Shown here: positions 24,914-36,388 of the stretch, in pieces
Layout of the letters: the number at the start of each line of letters is the position of its first letter
Position numbering within the stretch: the first letter of the stretch is position 1
The notes under the pieces: generated by a model
Databases searched by the model: none
Told to the model about the DNA's origin: nothing
Seen by the model: the letters and a program-made list of their open reading frames with translations, nothing else
Position numbers and translations under genes: made by a program
Source of the DNA: Agrocybe praecox
Taxonomy: Eukaryota; Basidiomycota; Agaricomycetes; Agaricales; Agrocybaceae
Length of the DNA: 64,000 nt
Assembly (NCBI GenBank): GCA_964017145.1
Contig: OZ024852.1
Coordinates: forward strand, 2,729,945 to 2,793,944
Direction: 5' to 3'

Positions 24914-27217
24914 TTATACACCACCGTTTCTCCTCGCCAGCAGCCTTGCTCTGGCTCTCTCCATGCTCTCTTTCAACTCCGGACTCTCCCAACCCGCCGG
25001 GTCTTCAGTGCTTCCAAACGACCCGAATGCAGGTGATGAAGAAGGATTGCTCGGTAGAGCGCTCTCGTAAGACAGACCCCTAATATGTCCACCGGTACCA
25101 GCACTAGTGAGGGGCGTGTAAAACGGAGAAGGGGCCGAACTGGGGACGAACCCAGCAGAGGCTGAAGCGTATGACGTTGTCGCTGTCGGAGCCGCATACG
25201 CTGACCGTTTTGGGGACGCGGACAGTGATGTGAGGCTACTGCAACCAGAAGTCTGAGTATTGTACAGACCCAGACCCACTCCAGAAGAAGACGAAGGGAC
25301 TATGATATTCTTCGGCCTCGAGCTTCTTGCCTTTCTGACCGAACCTGACCTCGACCTGGTACTGAAGCTTCGTATTGACCGTCGGTCGTCGTCTTCGGGA
25401 TCCTCTTCCCAATCGCCTCGCCCATCATCAACTTCATCCTCCTTCGCCTCACTCATGACAACAACCTCCGCCTGTAAAGCGCGCTTTCCTTGTTCGATAA
25501 GCATGGTCAGTTTGTCGCCTATCCAGTCCATCTATACAAATACATTAGGAAAACCTCGAAAGTTAAGATCAAAAGAAGAAGAAAAACCCACTTGGTCCTC
25601 AACCTCCGTCCTCGGTGCACCGCCCACATCCTCCTGCAACTCTGGCTTCCCAAAGTCAAATTCCGGTCTCGTCCTCGGAGACCCTACAGCTATACTTGGC
25701 GCAGCATGTCTTGCCACTCGTGCCCTATTGCGTGTTGATGCCCCGACCGGTCTCTTTGAAGATCCCGGCAAAGGTTTTTTGCTCGACTTCCCTCCGGCTT
25801 TGGGCGTGGCAGCAGGGGTCGGTGCAAGAGACTTAGCCTTTGAGGATGGGGAGATGGGGATGGCAGGTACTTGAGCGGCAGGCCTCCACGCTCCCGCATC
25901 GTACGGTGGCGGTGGGAGCGAGTCTCGGTCTTCTTCGTCAGCGGAGGATTGCGAAGACGCAGGAACATCCATAATTTGTCCGTCTTTTCCTCTGTCCCTC
26001 CACCTAGTTTCGTAGTAAGTTAGAGTTTATTTGATTCAAAAAGATGTTTACTGACAAGCGATACACAGTGAGTCCTACGGCACTGCCAATGAGAGCAGCG
26101 CTGACAGCCGTCGAGACGATAGATCCAGCTAGGCCGCGACGCTTCTTGAGAGGCGGTGCATCTACATGAAAGAGGAGAACAAGGGAGGGCATGTCAATTG
26201 GCTGTTGTTGGGGAAGCAAGCTCGAAGAATGCGTTGGGATAAGGAGTAAAAGTAAACGTTTGCGAAGGAATGAAATGAAACGAGAGTAGATCTTGGTGAG
26301 TGAGGGAATCGTGAAAGATTATCGAGTGAACAAATCGAAGTATAGGCTGAGCGCAGCTCAGCTACAAAGGTCAAGGGAAATAGTGGGATAAACCCTTAGA
26401 GGTTGCGGATGCGATCAACACAGAAAGCGCAGGGATAAACAAGCAGATATGATAGAATGAATAGATGAAAAGGACATGATAGGTTGCAGGGTTTATATTT
26501 CAAGGACCACGCATAAAACGCGTGTCTTTGAACACGTGCAGGACACACAAATTAATCGTGTATCGTACCAAACTCCAGCGTTTCAGGGTCTGCCTGCGTA
26601 CGCGTGCACACTGCTCCCAACACAAGGCAAGCGTTGATAAGGGTTTGCACTTTCATCATGATGGCCTAAGGAGAACTCGGAAAGAAGCGCTCACCGTCTT
26701 CATCTTGTCTCGACTGTGAATCTCTGTATGCATCATCATTCATCGTGATATCATCCATCATATCTCGATACTTGGCAGGCGTGTCCAGATAGCCGCTCGT
26801 CGAAGTGAACGTCAACGACGTCGTCGAACTGCTCTTCGTCGCTCCTTGTAGACTCTGTATCGACTCTTCTCCGAATGCAGGCTCCCACCGACGTTTCCTT
26901 GACAAAGGAAGTGCTCGTGCAGTAGAAGGTGTTGGTGATAACGATGTCGAAAGTCTCCGAGGGATCTTCGGTAGCTGGGATCTCGAGCTTCTTCGAGAAG
27001 TCACCCCAAGAGGCACCGGGACAGGAAGAGAAGTTGTCAAGCTTGAAGACGGATGGCTAGGCAAAGACCCAAGATATGAAGGTGCCTGAGAGCTGCTTTC
27101 AGAATCTGTTCGGTAATTTCCAATGTTGGTCGGTGATTGGTGGATCCGACTTTGTGTCTTGTTCTTTTGATGTGCCCCAGCAGGTGCTGATGAACTCGCA
27201 CGGAACGGGTTCAACAT
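24914..27217 (-). CDS. Conserved single-pass membrane protein, low-complexity, function unknown
   Basis: This resembles an Agaricomycete-wide family with no assigned function. Exon 1 (start MLNPFRASSSAPAG at 27217; an in-frame ATG at 27256 is possible) is Ser/Pro/Thr-rich. Exon 2, after an unusually long intron (26162-26694), reads DAPPLKKRRGLAGSIVSTAV and SAALIGSAVGLTVYRL, a basic patch followed by one transmembrane helix. Exon 3 continues WRDRGKDGQIMDVPASS and a PPPPYDAGAW motif. The last exon carries MDWIGDKLTMLIEQGKRALQ, the family's most conserved block, then an acidic segment and a Ser-rich tail ending ARLLARRNGGV. The TM plus a large disordered soluble part suggests a membrane tether, but this is inference. 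Two separate genes is an alternative reading. Confidence 0.7.
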
Positions 27218-27547
27218 CCCAGGAATAGAAAAGTTGAATGTAAAAGGGAAGAACATTTCTCTCAGGTCAAAAGAAATATTTAGGAGTAAGTGTCAGGAAG
27301 AAAAGAAGGTCTCAGTCTGTTGTCGGTTCTCCCAGAGCTTCAGTTTGGCTTCACTGGTTGAAAGGCCGAAGCCTTCAATTTGATTCTTCAAATGACAGGT
27401 TTCACGTTACGATAAGCGTGACCAAAGAACGTGGTGTGACGAAGCGCACGCGTGTTCGAAGACTCGGGACAAAACTATGACTGTAGTCACGGTGTGACTC
27501 GCATCACGTCATTTTTCTCTCTACTTTAACTTACCTTTCTGTGAACG
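27218..27547. promoter_or_regulatory. Short divergent promoter
   Basis: A 330-base region shared by the conserved membrane protein (minus) and the flavin-reductase-like gene (plus). It contains gtgtgac repeats at 27430-27505 (gtggtgtgacg, cggtgtgactcgcatcacgtc) whose role is unknown. Confidence 0.45.
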
Positions 27548-28453
27548 ATGTTCAATGTAGCCAATGCTGTCAAAGGCTGTCGTGGGACTGCTATCTCCTC
27601 CTTTTTATCAAAAAAATGTCACAAAATTGAATTTGGAACGCCCATCCGACAAATTCGAAGATCATTGGCCACTAGCTCGCAACATCTTTTAGTGAAAGAA
27701 ACGAAGGAAATAGACGACTTGGATGCATTATCAATTCGAGATGAACAGGAAAACCACAAACTCAAGTCAGAAATACGCCATTTATTGCGGGACATAGCCC
27801 AGCCTGTCGCCGTAGTCACTTCGTTTATGCCTGAAACGAGCACAAGTTCTGAGAATGTCGACATTTACCACGGCGCGACGCTCTCTTCATTTACTTCCAT
27901 AGCAATGGATCCTCATCCTCTAGTAGCATTCGCATTACGCATTCCTTCTCGCATGGCGTCGGCACTCACCGCCCTTTCCGAGCTACAATCTTCTTCGAGT
28001 CCAAAAACACGGCTACCCCCACGAGCCCACATGGTCGTGAATTTACTGTCTTCTTCTCAAGCCTCGGCCGCAGTCAGGTTCTCAAGACCAGACCTTTACC
28101 CAACACCCTTTCGAGCGTCCTCGTCCTCCGGAACGGACGATATACCCTATACACTTAATCAAGAAGGATTACCGATCATGGACAACGCAGTTGGAGCACT
28201 TTCATGTCAACTTGTAGGACGACCGATACCTCTTTATGATTTGGATTATTTGCAAGGGTCCATAGGTGGACAGGAAGCATCTGCCAACATGCCTCTATTG
28301 CGGAAAGGAGAAGTTGCCTCGGAGCTCTTCATTGCTCGAGTCATACGGGTCGAGAATGTAAGGCACAGTGACCTGGAACTTGAAGAACAGGAACCGACAT
28401 TACCCTTGGTATACCATCGCCAGAATTATACCAGCTGTGTCCCCAGATCATGA
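27548..28453 (+). CDS. Flavin-reductase-like FMN-binding protein, probably mitochondrial
   Basis: A single-exon gene of 301 residues. The N-terminus is basic with Ser/Thr (MFNVANAVKGCRGTAISSFL) and suits mitochondrial import. The central part matches the flavin reductase-like split-barrel: LLRDIAQPVAVVTSFMPE, GATLSSFTSIAMDPHPLVAF, HMVVNLLSSSQASAAVRFSR, and the C-terminal PLVYHRQNYTSC typical of these proteins. Such enzymes bind FMN and reduce it or supply reduced flavin; the partner here is unknown. The frame is uninterrupted and ends just 3' to the tail of the opposite-strand protease gene. Confidence 0.85.
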   Translation: MFNVANAVKGCRGTAISSFLSKKCHKIEFGTPIRQIRRSLATSSQHLLVKETKEIDDLDALSIRDEQENHKLKSEIRHLLRDIAQPVAVVTSFMPETSTSSENVDIYHGATLSSFTSIAMDPHPLVAFALRIPSRMASALTALSELQSSSSPKTRLPPRAHMVVNLLSSSQASAAVRFSRPDLYPTPFRASSSSGTDDIPYTLNQEGLPIMDNAVGALSCQLVGRPIPLYDLDYLQGSIGGQEASANMPLLRKGEVASELFIARVIRVENVRHSDLELEEQEPTLPLVYHRQNYTSCVPRS

Positions 28454-28609
28454 CCTTTACTTGCACATCCTGTATTATCCATACCACCGGTTTTTGCTGG
28501 TAAAAATGCCGGAAACAATTCAATCAACAGACAGCATCCAACATCCGTATATTTTATCAAATCAAGATGGATTTTCAAGTCCACGATATCAACAAGGGTA
28601 TAACTAGAA

Positions 28610-30876
28610 TCACAACAACAATGCCCAAGACCCAATAGCTAAAGAAAGTGAAATAACCACGCCAACACCCGCGTGCAATCTCGAAGACGTGTTTTTACTG
28701 GTGTCAGTGTTATTACCAGTGGAAGATGTAGATGTAGATGGAACGTTAGAAGGAGAGGCCGAAACGCTCGAAGTTGCAATTGGCTGTACAGTCACAGCAC
28801 TATCCTGTGACTGGAATTCCTCAACCCATTTCTTGATCGTCAGCAACGCATTATTCTGGATTTGAAGGACAGTATTGTCATAGAACCCTGAAGCCATCGT
28901 CATGTCAGAACAATGGAACCCATCTCCTAAGGATATCGGACGAAGGTCAGTGCTTGCAATGTTCTGCCCGGTCGCAGATAATGTGGCGTCCAGCCATGGG
29001 TCTCGCAACCCATTGACGACGAAAACGCGGTCAACTTTCCCAGCCCAGCCCTGGTATGTCTGGGAAGTAGCGGCTACTCGGTCGATTAGAGACGTTGTCT
29101 CGAATGCTCCTGGGAAACGCCTTCGACAGAGAGCCTAATAAACATGGTTGTCAGTTTATTTTCGACTTCGAAAGAAATTCACGCACATCAGTGTCGGATA
29201 TCTGAATATTTCTTGAAACTATCGTTGGTCCTGTTTGGTTCAAAGGGGGGCCTTTCTGCACCCATCCCACTTCATTGCATCTATGAAACCAGAGATGGAC
29301 CCTGAGATCAGAACAGGGGAGACAGCGGATTTTGAATTGCAAGATACTCACACCATCCAATACCACGAAAGATCGGAATGTGCTTGATCGTCTTCTTGAC
29401 TTGTTTCGGCATCGGCCTGAGCCTCAGTCTGAACGACATCGCCATTAAGTGGAGAAAGTATGCCGCTTTGACGATGGAATTCTGCCCAACCGTCAATAGC
29501 TTGATCCAAGCCCCAACCATCTTCGGAAGCCACTACGCCATCTTTAACTTCCAGTGCGTCGCAGAAGTCGTAAAACAGTGATTGCCTGGTTGTTCTGGTC
29601 AAGCTGAGGTACCTCCATTCACGGAGAACAACGGTCACTATTGAAAGTTGGTTATTTTCGCTTTCGTTTGGGACATAAGCAATTATAGGTATGAAATACA
29701 CGTACTCCAAGACATGAAATTGGACACAGGCCCAGCCTGGGTTAGGCCAAGGGTACTTTGAATTTGAGAAATGCCGGTAAAATTGCCAACTGCGATGAGG
29801 GAGTCAATGTAGTCCACGACTCGGCTAACGTCGGCGGAGCAGTTCTTGGGCATGTTCAAGCGAATAGGCTCAAAATATTGCCAGAAATCACTGTTACATG
29901 TGAATCGAATGTAAGTAAAGTAGCTCAGACCCTGTTGCATGAGATACACTCACGCAATAGGTTGCACAACCCCAGACGACGAGTACCCTGCCCAAAATAC
30001 ACCTGGTTGTCTAACATCAGACTAAACGTTAGATACAATACTCGGACGTAGCTTCTCGAGAAGAAAGAAAGAAAACTGACTTTAGCATCGTCCATGATAC
30101 TAGAGCGCCAGGATAACTTCCTCCGACCAAGACCCAAGGTGTCTTATGCGGTCGAATGGCATCGGTGTCTCCTCCTGGAAAAGCTAATTTAACATTTTGC
30201 GCGAAATACACCAAATCTTCTATTGCTTGTGAGATAGTGTGAACTGTTAGGTGTTCAGGAAGAAGGTCGGGATAAGGGTTAGATTCTCCAAAGAATCGAT
30301 GCTCTATGGTAATAACCGCGCCGTTTATATTTTGAGCTAATGCACCTGTTATACTGGTGTTTGCAAGGTCAAATGCCGGATATACTTGACAAATACACGG
30401 TAGTTAATCTCGAATTCCGTATATTTTCCGTACAAATGCTTACCAGCTGCGTTTGATTCTCCTGGCGTAGTTAAAACAATTGGGCCACCTATTATTACCA
30501 ATTGGCCATGAGACCAAGATATTTGAAATAAAGGAATGAATCAGATACCTAGTTTATAGAACTCCCAAGTGTACCAAAAACGTTGTTTGAAAGTTCCTTT
30601 TGAAGGATTGTCGTGGTCGATTAATTGATCAAAAGTATAGAGTGTGGTGTAAGGTGGGATTTGAGTTCCATTAACGTCTGTAGGTACGATGGTTCCATAT
30701 TGCCGGGAAGAAAGAGCATTCTTCTTCTGCTGCTGTCTGATCAAGTTGCTTTCTCTGAAACTCCAGATGGCGTCGAAACTTGTATACGGGTCGGAGGCAC
30801 CAGCAGCATCAGCAATAGTAACCCATTGTAAAAGAGCGAATAATAAAAAGAGCGTCGGTGGTCTCCAGCAGACCAT
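28610..30876 (-). CDS. Serine carboxypeptidase S28 (prolyl-type exopeptidase), GPI-anchored
   Basis: A secreted or surface serine exopeptidase of MEROPS family S28. Start at 30876 with a signal peptide (MVCWRPPTLFLLFALLQWVT). The family's opening motif is seen as FDQLIDHDNPSKGTFKQRFW. The nucleophile elbow is GGSYPGALVSW (about 30120-30160). Near the C-terminus come the Asp region (RDPWLDATLS) and the catalytic His in DGFHCSDM. The tail is Ser/Thr-rich and ends in a hydrophobic stretch (GVGVVISLSLAIGSWALLL), as expected for GPI attachment. Multiple short introns break the middle part (about 29130-30540), where I did not fix every border. Confidence 0.9.
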
Positions 30877-31542
30877 AGTGATTGGGAAAGTTAGAAGGAA
30901 GACGAGAGCACTACACGAAGACCCTTCTTCAAGTTTGGTTCATGGGCGTCGCGATGAGACGAGAGCTGTGATCAAATCAAAAGAAATGGTTTCCGTTAAC
31001 GTTACCATTTCAATACATATGTACCCCTGTAACCTCGGGGCATGGGAGGATGCCAGCAACTAGTCAGCATCGTGCCAGATAACTTTGCAATTTGATGATG
31101 AAAGTTGAACGTTGAGGCGACGTTAAGCTCATGAGTTCAGGGCATCTCAGCATGATATTATTTCAAGCGCACGGTAATACGATCTCCTCGTCGAGTCAAC
31201 TCTTTTTTTTGTTCCCAGTGCTTCCCTATAATAACTTGTTTAGAGTGAATGTTTGGATGATTGAATGTCTCCGCCAAGAAATTCAGAATAGACACAGGCC
31301 GTCCAGGCCGTCCAAGTATTATTAACGTTAACGTTATCGAAAGCGAACGGCACCGGCGAGCCGCCAGTGATCCGGCTGCCTTTTGCATTTCTCACTCGAA
31401 TCATGAATATCACCTTTAAAGATGGTCTGCACTCAATATAGATACTGTTCACGCCACAAATCACAACACATACCTGGTTAACCTTTCACGAGGAAGAACT
31501 TAAACTTGAAGGCCAAGCAAGATCAAGATAACTTGTGCAGCG
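30877..31542. promoter_or_regulatory. Divergent intergenic region, S28 protease and RNA ligase
   Basis: About 670 bases between the S28 peptidase start and the RNA ligase-like start. It contains gttaacgttacc near 30996 and attaacgttaacgttatcg near 31321-31339, two GTTAACGTTA-type elements. No ORF of note. Confidence 0.4.
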
Positions 31543-32862
31543 ATGGACGGATCCAATTCATTGCAATTTTTCGAGATAGGTCACAGACTTTTGCTAGACG
31601 CAGAAGAAGAACGAGAAAGACCTCCATCCTCCAAGATATTTGCTTTGATTACGACTAAACGTCACCCGCATCTTCCACTTGCAATTCATAACTATTCCAG
31701 TAAATCGGCTTCTCTGCGGCGAGAATGGGATGACTTGAGCCTAGCAGCGAGGTCCTTGGTAACAGAAACAACGACAGGCAAGGTCGTATCGAGGAGCATG
31801 CCAAAGTTTTTCAACTTTCACGAAAAGTTCGCATACAACCCAACGGGACATGAATAGGCATTTTCGATCGAAGAAAAGGTCGACGGAAGCTTGATCAGCC
31901 TGTTCTGGTACAATGACCAATGGATTTGTATCAATAGGTCTTCATTCGACAGCATACATGCCGACTCTGCTCGTAGGATCCTGAAAGAAAAGCATCCCGG
32001 AGCTCTGAACAAATTGGACAAGGAAATGACATACGTCTTCGAACTCATCGATCCCAAACTGCCTATCAAAGTGGTTTACATGAGAGAGGCGCTCGTGCTT
32101 CTTTCTATCATATCCAAAGACGGAAAGGAATCTCCATATGACTTTGATTGCACGACGCTGCCTTTTAACCGCCCCCGGTATCACTCTGCAAACACCGTCA
32201 ACCCGCGCGAACTACGCAAGTTAAACATCCGAAATGAAGAAGGATTTGTAGTCAAATTTTGGGCCACCGCAGAAGACAGGTATCCACAACGCATCAAAGT
32301 CAAGTTTGAGAGCTATCTGGAAACCCCTGCATACCTTGGCCTTCAAATTGGACATTCTGTGCCCGCAAAATCGAAAGCACCTCGGCCCAAGCTTGTACCA
32401 CCTTCCAACGCGCATGTTCTGGATGCTTTCACTTCAAGCAGAGTCAAAATCCAGACATTCAAAGCAGCGAGTATTTCTTCTGTCATGGCCAAAGAGAAGG
32501 TTGAATATCTTCGTGGATTGGAGGCCATCGTAGACGACTATGGAGGTATTCCTTGGATCGAAACAGTGGAGCGTATATGGGATAGAATAGACGCCATATT
32601 CTTTATTCAAGAGGATGAACTGAGGTCTACTTTGGAAAATCTCCAACGAGAAGGCTACAAACCAGATACAAGTAACTTCAAGACCACGAAAAAGTTGAGA
32701 TTCGAACACCGCATTCAGAGGAACGACATCGATAAAACCCTTCGAAACCTCTCGATTGCTTGGTATACTAGGGATTCTATGTCGAAGCACATTGGAGTTT
32801 TTCTAAAGAGTGTAGAAATACCAAACGATTTACGATCTACCGAAGTCATAAAATGCAACTAG
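31543..32862 (+). pseudogene. T4 Rnl1-type RNA ligase, interrupted by one in-frame TAG
   Basis: Covalent nucleotidyltransferase family; ligases of this type adenylylate a Lys and seal RNA ends. One continuous 439-codon frame shows all signature motifs of the phage T4 Rnl1 group: residues 68-71 LAAR then SLVTE (Rnl1 has a similar RG-x-x-FE block), SRSMPKFFN (83-91), motif I EKVDGSLIS with Lys112, motif III YVFELID (164-170), motif IV EEGFVVKF (232-239) and motif V RIKVKF (250-255). A helical C-terminal domain of about 170 residues follows. The motif I form K-x-D-G-S resembles Rnl1 rather than the K-x-N-G form of fungal tRNA ligase Trl1. Codon 105 (31855-31857) is TAG, falling in the variable spacer between PKFFN and motif I. 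Readthrough, intron removal (31783 or 31786 to 31857) or pseudogenisation are all possible. Apart from this stop the frame is clean, so decay, if any, is recent. Confidence 0.75.
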
Positions 32863-33798
32863 CCGAAGTCCACTCTCTGGTTCTAAGCGCCTGACACATG
32901 TAGGTTTTATCTTCCATCGTACAACATTGTCGTTTTAATCATGTTAAGTCGATAGACAACTTGGACAAACTAGAGTTGACCACAAGATTCGAGGAGATGT
33001 CAGAAAGCACGTTTCTGTCGTACTAAAATCCTATTGGAGACTGCATTTGCTTTGACTTGCAGCCGGCGGCGAATAAATGTTTTTTGCGTTACAAACGGAG
33101 AAAGCAAAATGAGGCCGTTTCATCGCATGGCGCAGAATAGCCACCATCAACGTTAACGGACCTTTCTTCAAAGTCCCACGGAATAATCCCATTTTCTGAG
33201 CTTATTCATTTATTTCACCATTTGTCACGGTATGTCAGTGGATTTATCAGCAGATAAATTAAAGATTGCTGACTCCTATGCTGTTGGACTTGCTCCAAAT
33301 GATATCACTTCATTTAGTACTCAACGCATTTGACATTGTGACACAGAACCTGTGTGAGTCTCGAGTCTCTGAGCGGCGTCGAACAAGCCAAAAACAAGGT
33401 CTGCGAGACGTAAGTAGTTCGCATGCCTCTACCGTTTCCTTAGCCTCATTTCGAGTCAAATTACAGTTAACTCGTGCATCGTGAGCTGGCAAAGGATCAA
33501 ACATCTCCCGTCGGATGAGTGTCTGTAGGCGATGTCAAACGGACTCATATTTGAGTCCTTACAAAGTCTTCGCAACACGGTACTATTAATAATGTTTGCA
33601 ATCCCTAAGAAGAAATGGGCTACATACGTTCCGAACCCGTTCCGAACAGATTACACAGGAAAGGGAGCTCCGCATGCTTTCCGACCGTTCTGAGATGTCC
33701 AACGATCGACGATTGGACTCATGGTTATATTTTCGGCCCACCGTCTTGTTCGGTAAGTTCACTTATTCATAGGCAATAAAAGGCCATTCGTGTCTGCT
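32863..33798. other. Intergenic, 0.9 kb
   Basis: Contains the RNA ligase 3' flank and the promoter of the MFS gene. An upstream small exon for the MFS gene could start at 33592 (MFAIPKKKWATYVPNPF) or near 33697 (MSNDRRLDSWLYFRPTVLF, followed by a gtaagt donor). Neither is proven. Confidence 0.35.
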
Positions 33799-36262
33799 AT
33801 GAAAAAATCAACCTGTACTGGGCGCGTTTTCACTCCAATCACACTCCCTGAAGATACGCCAGACATGGTTGCCCATGAAGACCGAGAAAACCCAGCTACT
33901 TGTGATGCACAATGCTCCTTTGTAACTGACCAAGAGAAAACGGCAACCTCCACCCGTCCGTCCTCAATTTCGACCAAAGTGACGAGCAATGATTTCGAGG
34001 TGGATACGGTTCTCCCCTTGATCGTTAATCACCAGTTATTTACTTTTCGTCATAGGTCTCTTTTTTTGAGAACGATCCACGCGACCCAATGAACTTCAGC
34101 AAGACCAAAAAATGGATGATCACATTGGTTGCATCTTTTTTCACGGTGCTTGTCTGTCAGTCTTTTTATCCTGACTTTCCTGCCCCACGAAGACCCACTT
34201 ATCTTCGTATGTTACAGCTGCATCAGCAACTTCATACGGCCAGGGTACTCCCTCCATGATGAGAGACTTAAATTGTACTCAGTTCCAAGCTACAATGGGA
34301 CTCAGTCTATTCTGCCTGGGATTTGGAATATTGCCCCTGATCACATCTGCTTCCAGCGAAGAATTCGGAAGGCAACCACTCTATTGCGTTTCTGTCTTTG
34401 GAGTTCTTTGTATGCATCTCATGGCGGCACTGTACGCATCTCTTCTGATCACCTTTTTTGGCAATAATGTATTAAAGAAAAGAAAATTAGATCTCCAAAT
34501 ATCCAGACTGTTCTTGTTGCTCGTTTTTTACAGGGCTCATTTGGATCCACCGGAGCGACCATGGTGGCAGGAACTGTTGCAGATATCTGGGCTCCCGCAG
34601 AGTGAGCAAAAGGATCCCCCCTTATTGGCTCCCTCCCCCCACCCTCTGATCAGACATACTATGACACAGGAGAGGACTGCCAATGTCGATGTACTCTTTG
34701 GGCGCCTTTGTCGGCAACGGAATTGGGGCCGTCATGGGAGGTTGGGTTGAAACCAATCCTCATCTAGGCTGGCGATGGATCCAATGGATCCATTTAATGT
34801 GCATACTTCCTTCCTTTTATTAATTTCTAAGGACAATTGCTCATACACGATTTCAGCATAGGCGGTGTTTATTTTATCGTTATGATAATAATCATAAAAG
34901 AAACCCGCACGTCCGTTATCTTGAACGCGGAAGCTCGAAATTTGCGAAAATCTTCAGGCGATTCACGATATCAATCTGTTCTATCAAAAAATACGACGTT
35001 GGGACAAATGATGTGCAACTCTTGTACGCGACCAATCAGTGAGGTTTTGGCTAGCCCAAAGCTTTGAATTTCATAACTGATTCATATCTCTAGAAATGCT
35101 TTGTACTGAGCCGGTAGTGTTTGTAGTTAGTGTAAGGCGATATACACCCATTTCCTTTACATGAAGCTCAATCCTCACCTAGCTCTGGATCGGAATTACA
35201 TGGGGTGTACATTTTGGTATGATCGAGTACGTTTGACTTGGCTTCTTGTCCATGAGCCTCACTGACGTGACGGCACGCTCAGGAGTATTCCAGGCGTTTT
35301 CAAAGTTTTGCACGGATTTAATCAAGGAGAAGTTGGGACTGTATATATTACAATGGGGTGCGTTTCCTTTTCTTTTGCGCATACGGTTGACTACGATATT
35401 CTTACGAACTGATCATTTCCAGGGTTGGAAGCTTGCTAGGCTTCTTCACGAATATGTATCAAGAGAAATTATATCAGTGAGTAGACTCTTGTGACCCACG
35501 ACTCATACAGTGCCCAACATATCTTGAATAATTAGGAGAGACTTTTCTAAGAGAGGGCCGCAAGCAAGATTACACCTATCCTGCATGGCAGGCATACTTT
35601 TCGCTCTTTCAATGTTCGTGTTTGCCTGGTCTTCGACGCCTAAAGTCGCTTGGGAGGTGCTGGTACTTGCTCTGACGGTACATATATCCCCCTTCCCCTC
35701 GTCCATTAACTGGAAATGTTGAATTGTAAACCGTGTAGATCTATGTCTGGGCCGTCTTCACCATATACCTTGCAGTATTCTCATATCTAGCAGACTGGTA
35801 AGTCGACATGGGTCGGGCGTTATAACATGGCTCACCACCCCGACACATAGCTATAACACTTACGCTTCTTCAGCGTTATCTGGACAAAGTCTATTCCGTG
35901 AGTGCAGCTGAAATGTTTTTCTTCTACAAGCCAATATCCAATGCCGATAAATCTTCAGGAAATTTAATGTCCTTCATCTTCCCCTTATTCACCGAACAAA
36001 TGTTCCACGCACTAGGATTTAGATGGGCGAATACTATATTCGCTTTCGCGGCCTTGATGATGGCCCCACTTCCCATTGTAAGTGTGCCACTTGTATGACG
36101 AAGTTCCAAAAGCAGCTTCTCATAATGTCGCAAACAGCTGCTGTTCTTCTACGGATCGAATATTCTGGCGAGAAGCGCACTGTTGAACCATTATAACAGC
36201 ACATCACAAAAGGAAAAAGAGGCTCGCAGCCTGTCAACATTTTCTACAATTCAAGAAAAGTA
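33799..36262 (+). CDS. MFS multidrug/polyamine-type transporter (DHA1 family), copy 1
   Basis: A plasma-membrane proton antiporter of the major facilitator superfamily, close to yeast TPO-like transporters. After a hydrophilic N-terminus the first membrane segment follows FENDPRDPMNFSKTKKW. Conserved stretches: GTPSMMRDLNCTQFQATMGL, SSEEFGRQPLY (motif A region), VARFLQGSFGSTGATMVAG with TVADIWAPAE, RGLPMSMYSLGAFVGNGIGA, and the C-terminal FTEQMFHALGFRWANTIFAF. About a dozen short introns; each junction I checked keeps frame (for example donor gtcagt after LVS, and AE joined to RGLP), so the copy appears intact despite looking fragmented. It is a paralog of the gene at 42479-44976. First ATG taken at 33799; an upstream exon is possible. 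Substrate unknown. Confidence 0.82.
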
Positions 36263-36388
36263 GGACCGTGCTCGTTTAAAACCATGAATGGACGAAAGGT
36301 GCTATTATTTAGATAGCTATGATAATACAATGCATAATTACTGTAATACAAAAATTCTACGTGTAGTAAATGTAAAAGTAGACCAGTG

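Noticed and set aside
33799..36262. MFS copy 1 as a pseudogene
   Set aside because: It looks fragmented by ORFs, but each exon junction I tested has GT-AG borders and keeps frame, so I treat it as intact.
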